From Rapana venosa (Eukaryota; Mollusca; Gastropoda; Neogastropoda; Muricidae): a stretch of 64,000 nt of DNA. A model generated the notes under the pieces. It had not been told where the DNA came from. It worked only from the letters and a program-made list of their open reading frames with translations, and searched no databases. Below, piece by piece: positions 44,496-54,809 of the stretch; positions within the stretch are counted from its first letter, which is position 1; each line of letters begins with the position of its first letter. The position numbers were made by a program, and so were the translations under genes. The stretch lies in contig CM054153.1 of NCBI GenBank assembly GCA_028751875.1, positions 35,053,226 through 35,117,225 of the forward strand, read 5' to 3'.

Positions 44496-45062
44496 TCCCC
44501 CTCCCCGCCTCTCCCCTCCACCCCCCACCCCCGCCCCGCCCCCTCCCCCCCGCCCCCGCCCCCCCCCCCCCCCCCCCCCCCCCCGCCCCCCCCCCGTCCC
44601 CGCCCCCTCGCCCCCCCTGCGCGCCCCCACCCCGCCCCCCCTCCCTCCCCCCCCACCCCGGCCCACCCCCACCCCCCCCGCCCCCCCTCCCCACCCGCCC
44701 CCCCGTCCCCGCCCCCCCCCGCGAGCCCCCCTCCCCCCCCCCCCCCCCCCCCCCCGCCCCGCCCTCCCCCCCCCCCCCCCCCCCGGCCCCCCCCCCCCAC
44801 CGCGCCCCCCCCCCCCGCACCCCTCCTCCCCCCTGTCCCCCACCCCCCCCACCCCCCTCCCCCCCCCGCCCCCCCCCCCCCCCCCGCCCCTCCCCCCCCA
44901 CCCCCCCCCCCCCACGCCCCCCGCTCCCCCCCCCCCCCCCCCCCCCCCCCCCGCCCCCCCCCACACCCACCCCCCCCCCCTTCCGACCCCCCCCCGCCAC
45001 CCCCCCCCTCCCCTATCCCCCCCCCCCCCCCACGCCCCCACCTCCCCCGCCCCTTCCCTCAA
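44496..45062. repeat. ~570 bp C-rich tract, copy 1
   Basis: Almost only C, with scattered single G, A and T (for example CCCCGCCCC and CCCCACCCC units). It truncates LINE E. Proline- or glycine-rich frames on the two strands are purely compositional. Identical base for base to 60881-61447. Confidence 0.95.
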
Positions 45063-45164
45063 CCCCTTATACCAAGAAATGCGATATCCATTTCACACGA
45101 CACACACACACACCCACAGACGCGACTGTTTCACTATCAAATGATCGTGAAACCAAAATTCAAC

Positions 45165-45345
45165 TCCGGGCCGTCATCTTGATTGGAGACATAGACAAGG
45201 GAGACTGAACAATCAACAATGGCTCTCACACCGTAGCACAGACGAAGACGCACACTTGCGACATGTCGCTTATAAACATTGGTTACCTCCCCTTAGCTGG
45301 TGCTAGTTAGTCTCAAGATGGCGTGTGAGGTAGCCATGCGGTCGG
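45165..45345. promoter_or_regulatory. Possible TATA-less promoter with YY1-like motifs
   Basis: CAAGATGGCG (45314-45323) matches the vertebrate YY1 core with its ATG. An inverted ATCTTG/GTCATCTTG copy lies at 45174-45182. CCAAT-type ATTGG words lie at 45182-45186 and about 45279-45283. The ATG at 45318 opens only about 20 codons before TAA, so a short first exon would be required. Function is inferred from motifs only. The same sequence recurs at +16,385. Confidence 0.25.
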
Positions 45346-45569
45346 CATGTGGAAATTTCAAGTTTTGGTGGATACTGTAACTCTTTTTCTAAAAAAACAG
45401 CAACATTTGAATGTTTTCTTATATTTTTTCTCTTTGTTTTTTTCCAGCTATCCATCAATTCCATTTTGTAGCGGAGAAAAAACCTTCATTAATATGATTT
45501 AAGGGCGCGGTTAACTAACGCAATCTATCTGATTTAGAATAGCGGATATATGGGTCTGGCTGCTAGTAC

Positions 45570-45805
45570 AGTCGCTCTCTCTCTCTCTCTCTCTCTCTCT
45601 CCTCCATCTCTCCTCACTCATCTCTTCTGATCTGCGGCGCCTGTATATATATATATATATATAGATAAATCTGACGTTTGGTATGTGTATGAGTGGTGTG
45701 TGCGAGTATGATGTGTGAGTGTGTGAGTGTGTGTGTGAGTGTGTGTGATGTGTGTGTGAGAGGAGAGAGAGAGACTGAGAGAGAAAGAGAGAGAGAGAGA
45801 GAGAC
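45570..45805. repeat. (CT)n, (TA)n, (GT)n and (GA)n cluster
   Basis: CT at 45571-45602, TA at 45643-45662, GT/GTGA at 45679-45760 and GA at 45761-45804. Each is preserved exactly in copy 2. Confidence 0.9.
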
Positions 45806-46244
45806 GAGGAGGTTTCACAATGTGCCACACTACAAAAAAAAAAATCCACCGAAGGTAAACCTCAACCTTCATTTTTATGTGAAAGCTAAAACACAGCATA
45901 CCGTTTATTCATCCATATTTTTTTTTCTTTCCATCTCGCGCATAATAAAAACAAAACAATCTACAACCTTTAATAGCTTTCTTCAGCAGAATCATCCACA
46001 GTTTAAAGCTGTCTCTGGGAATTGTTAACAGGCAGCTCAAGCTCTTGAGATCGAACAACTTTCAATCGTCGACTCAAAAGCAGAAGTAGCGCAGGCCTGT
46101 GCTGAATGAGTGGCTCCTAGCGGCCTCAAGGTCAGTCGGCTTCCGTTAGCTTTTGCGAGGGAACAGTCCTAAGCGTGTGAACAGGCAGTTATTGTTGTGA
46201 TATTTTTTGGTGAGAGGTTTAGACATGTTTAGAGAGGATGGTGC

Positions 46245-46560
46245 CATATGAGAGGGCGGGGCGCGGGTAGGGCCTCTCAGTGCCTTCAGGGGTGTAGAAG
46301 GGGTAAAAGATGCCTGGATGGCTGATCGGCGCGGGCCCTCGCTTCCGCTCCGGTGGCTTGGAGCGGCTCTTGGTAGGCCGTGATGTGCCTGGCCGGGGGG
46401 GGAGGGCTCGTGGTCACAGCATAGGCCTTGGAGCTTGCAGTCCCCGCCCAGCCGCGCCTGGAGCCATAGGGGATGCCCGACAAATGCTGGCTCAATAACA
46501 CGGGCCGGGGTCGGGTTGCTGCGGGGCGCCTCTGGGCCCCCGCCCGGCTTGCTCGTTTTG
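46245..46560. other. GC-rich patch, unrecognised
   Basis: A GC-rich interval with several CpG in AT-rich surroundings. A 145-codon minus-strand frame (46146-46583) is open through it with proline/arginine-rich sequence and no motif I know. It could be a CpG-island-like element, part of a transposon, or chance. Duplicated at 62630-62945. Confidence 0.35.
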
Positions 46561-46810
46561 ATAATCAGTGTCCTTGATGTCATAAAATTTCCACCCCCTT
46601 TTACTGAATTGGAACCAGAGAGAACTTCGAATCACATACTTTTGATATGGCTTAATCTCGTTGATCAGAAAGAAGAGAGTAACTGTGCTTCTTTATAATA
46701 TAGCTAATGTTAGCATGGACTGCGAAACACCAAAGAGCTATTTTTATGGACTTTATACTGTCTAAACTTTGTAATTTTTAAGAGATATTCGCCAGCAGAA
46801 AAATAAACTT

Positions 46811-46895
46811 CGCGCGCGCGCGCGCGCGCGCGCTCGCGCGCGCGCGCGTGTGTGGTGTGGTGTGTGCTGTGTGGTGCGTGTGTGTGTGTGTGGCT
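46811..46895. repeat. (CG)n(GT)n array
   Basis: About 37 bp of pure CG with a single TC interruption, followed by GT units. CpG this dense is unusual for a microsatellite in an animal genome. Confidence 0.95.
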
Positions 46896-47439
46896 TTGAA
46901 AAACATTTGTACTGATTGCAATTTTATTCATAGATTTGGTCTGCAGTACCATGTTTGTATTAATATCTGTTTGAGACTATTGATTTTCTGTCATTGGTTG
47001 TAGGACCTGGGTAAGATTTAGGTCGAATGCCGTGCGCTTCAGATTTGTCCTTTGACAAGATATACGCTAATATAAGTTCCAGTTAGTATTACTTTGTTTC
47101 ACAGCTGCCGTACAAGTAGTTTCACAACTGTGTTGTTTTCTCCAACATTCAGAGTATTTTTCAATTGTTCTGGGCTTTTGTTAATTTTGTATTTCTAGTG
47201 CCAATGTTTTTTGCAACATACTCAATTTTTAAATAGGGGTTTGGAATAGTTCTTTTTAATGGTGCATTCATATCTCCAACACGTACATCTCTTCTACGTA
47301 AAGCCCTTATCTCATATGTTGCTCAACCCCCCATCCCCCCTGCCTCCATCGTCAATATCACTTTAAGTGAACAGAAACACGTAAACAATTGCGAAGCACA
47401 CTCCTATACACATACACAACACACACACACCACACTCAG

Positions 47440-47785
47440 CACATCTCCACACCCCACAGCGTTGCGCAGTGCGCTCGTGATCTGAACCCGGCTCAAATCC
47501 CCGCCAGGAGGATATTTTCCTCTGGGTTTCGACTCCACCGCTCCTTCCCCCCTTTCCCCCCCCCCCCCCCCCCCCCCCCCCCCCACCAATTCTTCGGATG
47601 AAACTATAAACCGAATTTTGAGTGCGAACGCACGCAGAACATCTCTGCGACACCCGCTTTTTCGGAATTGTGCGCGTGTGGGAACGGGAAAAATAAAAAT
47701 GACACATTTGACAAAACAGGGACTGGATGTAAAAAAAGTACATGAGTGCTTATTCCATTATCTCCAAATGACAGAATAAATAGAA
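47440..47785 (+). mobile_element. tRNA-derived SINE with internal poly-C
   Basis: Head with box A-like GCGCAGTGCGCTCGTGATC and a degraded box B (CCGGCTCAAATCCCC), then GGATATTTTCC. A run of 29 C (47556-47584) sits where other copies have a short C/A patch. Core GGATGAAACTATAAACCGAA (47596-47615) and tail GACTGGATGTAAAAAAAGTA follow, ending in two AGAATAAAT units. The first 176 bp recur at 63825-64000. Confidence 0.75.
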
Positions 47786-47789
47786 TAAA

Positions 47790-48685
47790 TTTATCATGAG
47801 TTTACTTGGTTGTCCTGTCACAAGGTAGTCGTATTTTTGTGACACATTTCATGAATACATCTGTTTTCTAATGCCAATAAATGTACGCAAAACTCTCTGT
47901 ACACGCGCACCAACGCGTCATACACCTCTAAAGTTCAAATCCAACCACCAGTGTTGCGCTTTTTCAAAGGGGCACCACAACAACACAAACCACCTATTAA
48001 GAGAACACAGCAAGATTTTTAAAACTACAAATCAACCTACGCCCCAAATAACTAGCCATCAGTCCCTCCTCCCCACAAGTGAGAAGTGACCCAGCAAAAA
48101 AGTTATTTTGTAATGCCTCTGACTTGCAATACAATGTATTCAAAGAATTTTATCTCCAATACAATATCTTCTTATGTATTCCCCTGCCAGGTGCGCTTTA
48201 GAGTGTCATCAATACTACTCGCTATTTGAGTCAACAGCAAAAAAAATGTGGCGTGAATAAAACCGCAGTTATTTGACAATAAATTCAAGGCCATAAAGGA
48301 GCGCAAGCAATTCACACGTAAAAATAAGAAAAATGTTTTCACTAAATGAAAAGATTGTTGTAACTTCTTAAAAACAGGCAATGGCATCAGAGCACAACAA
48401 AACAAATGACTCCAACACATTTCCTCCTGATGACCAATACTGCATCTACTCATTCATTAAATACTTTTAAATAATTACATATTGCTTTCAATGAAACTTT
48501 TTACACAGCAAACAGTGGGAGCTAATTTGGATACTTCATAATCTTTTTTACATCCGTGTAGTCAGTGTCAAAGTCAAGCTGATATGAATATATTCCAAGG
48601 AGGCATTTTGAGAACCATGGCGTAATAATTATATTGTTGTTAGGAAACTCAATACAAAATGCACACTTTCAAAAATGAATCTGTA
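47790..48685. other. Unique AT-rich sequence
   Basis: No recognisable gene, RNA or repeat. Confidence 0.5.
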
Positions 48686-48689
48686 TAAT

Positions 48690-50275
48690 TTTTTAATTGC
48701 AACAGAAATGAAATATTCCGAAAAGGGCCTTAGGCTGAACCGCCGGGGGAGCGCCGAAATGTAAGAAGAGGGAAAAGACTACTAAGTGTGTGCCCCGATG
48801 TAAGAGAAATGAAAATGCCATAGCCCTATAAGGATCGCAAATAAGAGATATGGGTTTGTGCGATAAAAATAGTTTAAGGAACGAGCAAGAAAAACAGAAA
48901 GAACGGGCTTGCAATATGTGGTTAATAGGCCCGACAGAAAGTAGTATGGCCTCTCGTCGTTTTAGACATCAGAATAAAATGGCTATTCGGCCCCCCAAAA
49001 AGACACGTCCAGCCGCAGCCCCCGAAGCTAACTTACCCCCCCTCGAAGATGCGCATCAGAGATATTAAAAAGGCCTTGAGATAAGGGTGCAGAAAGGTGG
49101 ACCCATTATCGGCCCTTTACAGGAAGCCACCGAAGCCTGTAACTTGGAGCCCGCGCGGTAGGGGGAGGTCTGTTAGGGGAGCCTCTAGATGCCCTGGCCT
49201 GCCTGGCGTTAGTGGTCGGGGCTTAGTTAATTTTGCGTGGCAAGACTCTAATAAAGATACGAAAGTAAAGGTGGGAAGGCTCATTACAGCCCATGTTATA
49301 CTTAGAAGAGTAGAATGGCAGGCTTGGCCCGCCTTTTAAATGAGGGGAATCGAAAGCCCCTTTTAGGAACCTAGCCTCGTATGGAAAAATAGAAGTGGAG
49401 GAATCATAGGAGAGGACTTAAAAAATAAGGTGAGCCTGGAAAGAGCAGCCCACGTACTGGTAAAAAGGACCAGCAGAGAGGGAAGCGTATGAAGGAGAAT
49501 GTTCGTCATATGGCAAAAGCCAGCATAGTCCATGGTGGTTAAGGGCCCAAAAAAAAAGAAAATTAACATACTACCCCGATGAATTGGACTGGACAAAAGT
49601 ATGCAGAATGTGGTAAATAGTCTTAAGTCGTATGTTTGAAGCGATATCATCAAGTATCGAGGGGGCACTGGTAGAGCCCTAAGGCCAGCCTTAACGGAGT
49701 TGCTCGTAAAAGACAAGATGGCCTAAAGAGGCTAATAACAAGCGCTTCTGGTCATCGGAACTCGGATCCAAATCGAGCACTCGAGGGACGCGGAGACGCT
49801 AAGCATGCTGACAGCCACCTGTCCTTTAAATATAAGAAAAGAGCCTGGGCATGAATTCCCCCAGGGTAGCTGTTGACCCACACACGTGGGCTCTTAGCGC
49901 TAGGCTCAGGAAAGAGGGTTATGGGGCTTGTAAGTTATAGCCCGCCACCCGAAACAGAGTTTCATTAAATGACCAGAAATAGCCTGCGCCCCCCCTGCGA
50001 AAACATGAGGAGAAGTGACAAGTAGGTCCCCTAGAATAGCTTGAGAAAGCCAACTACCTGGGTATACACCTTGACTTGTGGCTGGGCCATGTACCACATA
50101 CAGAAGGTTTTAAATGCCAGCGCATTGAAAGTCAAACAAGAATGATACCGCTAAGGCAATGGGCACGAAAAAAGAGGAAGACCCTTTATATTGCTAGACA
50201 AGACGAAATGATTTGGGCCTGCCTCCATGAAGGTTTACATTTTTTAGCACTAATCGCAGACAAGAGAAACTAAGA
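48690..50275 (+). other. Purine-rich segment, possibly decayed retroelement
   Basis: Base composition changes sharply near 48,690 and again near 50,260. In the frame of 48850 the 371 codons from 48737 to 49851 contain no TGA but 18 TAA/TAG. A later frame reads YLGIHLD (50061-50081), the RT-thumb motif seen in LINE F as YLGVVLD, followed by a basic region with RKKRKTLYIARQDE to a TAA near 50271. No catalytic FADD was found. I regard an old RT-bearing element as possible but not shown. Confidence 0.3.
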
Positions 50276-50279
50276 AAAT

Positions 50280-51125
50280 CCTGATATTTAAAATTCGAGG
50301 CAATCTGCTCTTGAGTGCATAATCAGATTTTGGGCTCAATAAATGCGCTTCTATTCGTTTGCCATAGAATTGACACAAAAACTGGATACAAGCCACACCG
50401 CTATTTGGCAGTAACAATTGGCAAAGTTGTTTTCGCAAGTGAAAACCCCCCAACAGTTTTGATGGTGTCGAATATGTCAACTTGACGCCAGTTTAGGATA
50501 TTAAAACAAACCCAATGTTTAAATACCTGTAGTCTATAGGACTGTTTCAAAACTGGATTAAGAGACACAGGAAATTCAGTGAACGGGTTGTCTGTCCCTG
50601 CTCGTTGAGAATAACGAAGAGGTATTGCGAGGAGTAGGCAGGCCTTGTGGCGGGATTATCCTGGCATAAGGAGTACTGGGGTATGGGGAGGGAGAGTTTT
50701 TATTGCAGAAACTCTTCGTGTTATATTATATATAATATTTACTTTTTGTTTAAAGCCAGGTTTATTCATTATAAGCATGGAACAAGCATTAGCATGATGA
50801 AAGTAAATCAGCATAAAGCCAACAAGACATAGTATGCTTAATGTGCTCTAAAGTATACAAAATCCACATTGTTATGGCGACTGATTTCTCTCTTACAATC
50901 TCACTTTTTTTTTCAATTCTTCTTCTCTCCACTCCCCCATTTCTGTTTCTTTGTCTTTATTTAAAAGAATTTTTAAAAAGTATTCTCTTTTTTTTTGTTT
51001 TAGAAAGGTTTTTATTACAAGTGGCTTCACCTCGACCCTGTGAAAGAAAACGGAAAAAACCACAACAGTTTAATAACAGAACATATAGTAGAAAAATAAT
51101 AGTGATTAAACTGAAACACTACGAA
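50280..51125. other. Unique sequence, nothing recognised
   Basis: AT-rich. An acceptor-like TTTTTTTGTTTTAG at 51002 precedes about 25 open codons, too short to call. Confidence 0.4.
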
Positions 51126-51127
51126 GA

Positions 51128-51306
51128 TTAACTAAACGATTCTGTATCAGTTGAAATACTGTTAGTTCCGCGCTGAAGTCGGATGCGCTGGGCCTGATTT
51201 GTTGGGCGTTTAACGGCAGCTAATGCATTTTCGATCTTGTGACAGATAACAGTAGTTACTGGATGAGAGTTCGACGACGACGACAACGACGAAGAAGAAG
51301 ACATTC
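51128..51306 (-). CDS. Small serine-rich ORF, unknown
   Basis: On the minus strand an ATG at 51304 opens about 58 codons: a serine-rich start (MSSSSSLSSSSNSHP), then VICHKIENALAAVKRP and a basic/polar end TDTESFS before TAA at 51128. The serine run is encoded by TCT/TCG triplets and is reflected as a GAC/GAA simple repeat on the plus strand, so the start may be repeat-derived. The rest is not low complexity. No family recognised. It could also be the 3' exon of a longer gene, as the frame is open further upstream. Confidence 0.2.
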
Positions 51307-51446
51307 TGTTAGTTCGATACTTTTTGCGAGGAGATAGTCGTTGAGTGATGGTTGATATAAAATAAGTTGGAGTAAGATGAATGGGGGAAAAAGGTGTGTG
51401 TGGTGTGCTGTGTGTTGTTAGTGTGTGTGTGTGAGGGATGGATGGA

Positions 51447-51506
51447 GGAGGAGGGAGGGAGAGAGAGAGAGAGAGAGAGAAGAGAGAGACGTGAGAGAGA
51501 GAGATA
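51447..51506. repeat. (GA)n-rich tract
   Basis: GGA then GA units. Minor GT lies just upstream (51395-51432). Confidence 0.85.
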
Positions 51507-51509
51507 TGC

Positions 51510-54110
51510 AGTGTCACACTGTGTTCCTGATGTTGGTGTTTAGAGTTTTTCTCTCACGTTGTTTTATAAATAAATGTAGGTCATGGTTTCAGATTGAGCT
51601 CGACATTCTTCCTCTACATCAGTTAAACATGCCAGTAACGCTGAAAAACAAAAGTTTCAGATTCACCCCCCCCCCCACCCCAATGCCTCCCCGTACCGCG
51701 ATTAACTCATCAGTTACGGCGTCAGAAGGGATAGAAAAACAGCGTTTCACGTAGATTCGAGGTTCCAGTGTGGGAGTGAGTGAGCAAAAACGACAAATGA
51801 CTCCTAGAGATGCCCGCTTTTATTATTTCAAAATGCCCGCTCACACTACGAAAATCAGCGCGTTTCTGTTTAAACTGTCATCGCGTTTTTTTCAGTAGTT
51901 TGCCGTTTTCTGAGCTATATAGCCAGTCCCTGTCTGCACCACCAGCAAACAGCTAGGGATTCTGGTATTTAAAAAATAGGTTGGACGGGTGGAAACGTTC
52001 TCATCCATTCTTGTCATTGATGCAAAACCAAACAACAAACGTTCGTTTCTGTATGTTGAAACAAAATGCGGCTTTGTGGTACTGTCGCACCCGTGTTTTA
52101 AAAAAGAAAATGTAGCAAAATAGAAAGGGAAAAAATCCCACATAAACCGTATGTGTTGTACTACAAGCCTGTGATTCACACTTCAGAACTGTTATCTGTG
52201 CTTTTGGGTTGAATGGAATGCCAGAAGAAATGCTCAAAATCTATGCAGCCGCGTCCACCATGAAATTGGTGAACTAGAACTCTGCGTGACATTGTTTTTG
52301 TGTATATGCTAGCAAGTGTGTCTCCGCGCCCCTAATCGCACCTTTTGCTATCCATTCCCGTTCTCCTCCTCTTCTTCTTCTTCTTTAAACTCAATCGAGT
52401 GCTCGCCAAAGTTCTTCTTCTCGGCAAGGGCATGGACAGGTAGCATTTACAAGATCCACAGATGCCAGTTTGAAACACGATCGGGCAAAACCCACATCCA
52501 TTGGCAAAATAACCACAGTACTTATGCTAGAACTACTTGTCCCTGTTGATAATATAAAAATCCAGGTAAAGTAGGGTAAAAAGGGTGCACCCTAACTTAA
52601 ACGGGTCATCCCCGCAAGCAAAGGTGCTGAGAGAACCGCTCCTTAAGGGGCCGAGCATCTGAAGGTGGCACCCCTAGTTCTCTTCTCCTCATCGCGGCAA
52701 AGTAAGGAAGCTTTAGGCTGGATTCCCGATGATTTGTTTTAACTTGTAATGATTATGATGTTTTTGAAACCTCGCCAACTGATTCACAAACGATGCATCA
52801 GATGAACACTTTCATAGAACAGCTTTTAGGGTTGAAGATCAGTAGTTGTTGTGCTTAGGGAAAGTGGTTTGTACACTTCTTTTCTCGTAGTCAATACGGG
52901 AATTCCTGAAACCCGCTCACAAACTCTCTGTGCACTTGTGCGTGTGCCTGGATGGGTGTTGAGCCCAACGGATGTTATCACGAGAGTCCTAATCCCAATA
53001 TGTTCTGAATTCTGCTTCCAGTCTCCCAGGCGCCTTGTGGATAAAGGTTGGGACTTTTTCCTAAACACTTGGGCCAGATTATGTGGGGACTTTCCTAACT
53101 CTAGAGCCAGTTTTAAATACTCGGATTTCGAGGTAAAGTGTCGGGTGGCTTATTATCAGGAAATCTTTTTTTTTTCTGGTGGGGGACATGTATATCCCTG
53201 GTTAATTTATCAGTACATAATGTTATTCTCTCACCCTTTCCATTTCTTTTTGGACATAGCTTATATATTACATGGCATGAAGACAGACAGCTGCTGAGAA
53301 GCCTGTAACTCGTATGGCATATAGTGGGTTAGGGTAACGCGCCACCACAAGTAAGGTCAAGACAACCAGCATGGGCCGTACGTGGCATCGCAGCATAGAC
53401 TTATGCTGTTAAGCATCTAGCATGTGAATTTTTGCCAGATCGTCGCGTCTGGTGTAGGAAATAATTATGTGAATGATTTTCACGCGCAGCGACACTCCCA
53501 TTCATGTAACTGAAAGTCAGCGGAAAGCTAGGCCTGTACACCCAGCCTCATGGTCCTCTGCTTGCGTTTTCAGGCAGGACAGTTCTGCGCTTCAGTTATT
53601 TCCCGTAAGCCAGACAAAGCACACCACATTAGTTTGGATAGACTGCTTTTCAGATAACTTGCCACTGTAGAATTGGAACGCAAAAGGTGTAGATTGACGC
53701 AAAAGGTGTGTAGATGTCGGACACAGACCGTAATAGCAGTTACCATAATTAGCTCAATATGCAGGGCACCACGTCCCCCGCATGCTCACTTTGTGAGTTT
53801 GTTACTCTTGTCCCACCCCCCACCACTATGATACCAAGCATGCTGGAAAAAGAAAACCCCTATTTGAAGTTCGTCATATATATGTACTTTTTTTTAATAT
53901 TGAGACAAGACCCTATTAGACCTACTAAAAGGTTTGTCTGAAATGTATATTAAAAATGTCCTATTTAAGAATATTTTCTGACTAATCTAAAATTCTTGTA
54001 GTTGTATTAAAAAAAAAAGGTAAACGCAATGATCACAATGGTGAATAAAATCAGAGCAAAAAGACCACTCCCCCCTTCCCCTGCCCACAATCACTCACAT
54101 ATACACCACC
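51510..54110. other. Unique sequence, nothing recognised
   Basis: Good consensus and mixed composition. Open frames up to 148 codons (52851-53297) lack a proper start and any motif. A (CTT)n patch lies at 52366-52386. Confidence 0.45.
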
Positions 54111-54469
54111 ATACTACACCTCACCTACTCCACCACAGACCCCACAGCCAAGGTCCAAAAAACAAAAACCAAACAAACACCCACCAAATAACACCAAGGT
54201 TAACAAAGTGAAACTGTGCTGTGGTTTAAAGTCCATTGTCAGACAACTTGCATCCGAGTTTTTTGAGATAAAACGACGACTTGCTCTCGTGACTTTGGAC
54301 GCTACCGAACACGGTCGTCTGCCGGACTGTAGCTGTAATTCAATTTTATGGAAACGCCACAATGAACAGATAAAGATGATAACAATGGTCTGCACGCCGC
54401 CCAAGTGGACCGAGACGCTTAGAGGTGTGACAGTTCCCATGATGGCTTTCCAAAACACGAAAATGGTGA

Positions 54470-54660
54470 CAGATGACATCATGCAATCGGCCCTGTTGGA
54501 GGACGTGGCAATCAAGGGGACTGAACCCACGACGATGCTGACTTGTTGCAGCCCTCCCCTCATTGGTCTACAGTGTCCTCTAAGTCTCAAGCGTTACCGC
54601 CACCTGGTCCGCCAAGCGTATAAAGGCTTTGGGTTCCAGTTGGCAGTCGCCGGTTCGAAA
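54470..54660 (-). other. Possible tRNA-related SINE remnant
   Basis: On the minus strand GTGGGTTCAGTCCCC (54516-54530) resembles box B, and GGACCAGGTGGCGGTAACGC (54595-54614) resembles box A. The spacing (about 75 bp) is longer than in a tRNA. A separate box B-like CCGGTTCGAAATCCCC lies on the plus strand at 54650-54665. No conserved core or tail was found. The 198-codon plus-strand frame across this region (54208-54804) starts at GTG and shows no family. Confidence 0.25.
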
Positions 54661-54809
54661 TCCCCATGTTTCATAGTTTTGTTTTTGTTTTGTTATTTAT
54701 TCGGATCTCTCATGCTCAAGAGTGAATTGCATGGGTCGTCATTGGAGCCAGAAACTGGACTACACAGTAAAGCGATCGTTTCTATTTACGGATGCGATAT
54801 TTGAGAGAG

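Larger units (their letters stand above)
44495..47615 (+). repeat. Direct duplication, copy 1 (3121 bp seen)
   Basis: Every landmark here recurs 16,385 bp to the right: start ATCCCCCTCCCCGCC at 44495 and 60880, (CT)n at 45570 and 61955, (CG)n at 46811 and 63196, C run at 47556 and 63941. No indel was found, even in homopolymers. It continues past the window end in copy 2, so the true length is unknown. Confidence 0.95.

Noticed and set aside
44448..45182. Proline-rich (plus) and glycine-rich (minus) frames of 100-244 codons
   Set aside because: They are translations of the C tract and exist in every frame without stops because C-rich codons are never stops. The same holds for 60766-61593.
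46146..46583. 145-codon minus frame as a protein gene
   Set aside because: GC-rich composition reduces stops. Overlapping frames on both strands are open too. Kept only as an unrecognised GC-rich patch.
52851..53297. 148-codon plus-strand frame
   Set aside because: No ATG start, no motif, and no splice signals at suitable places.
54208..54804. 198-codon plus-strand frame
   Set aside because: It begins at GTG, not ATG, has an opposing open frame of similar length, and covers tRNA-like boxes. No family was recognised.
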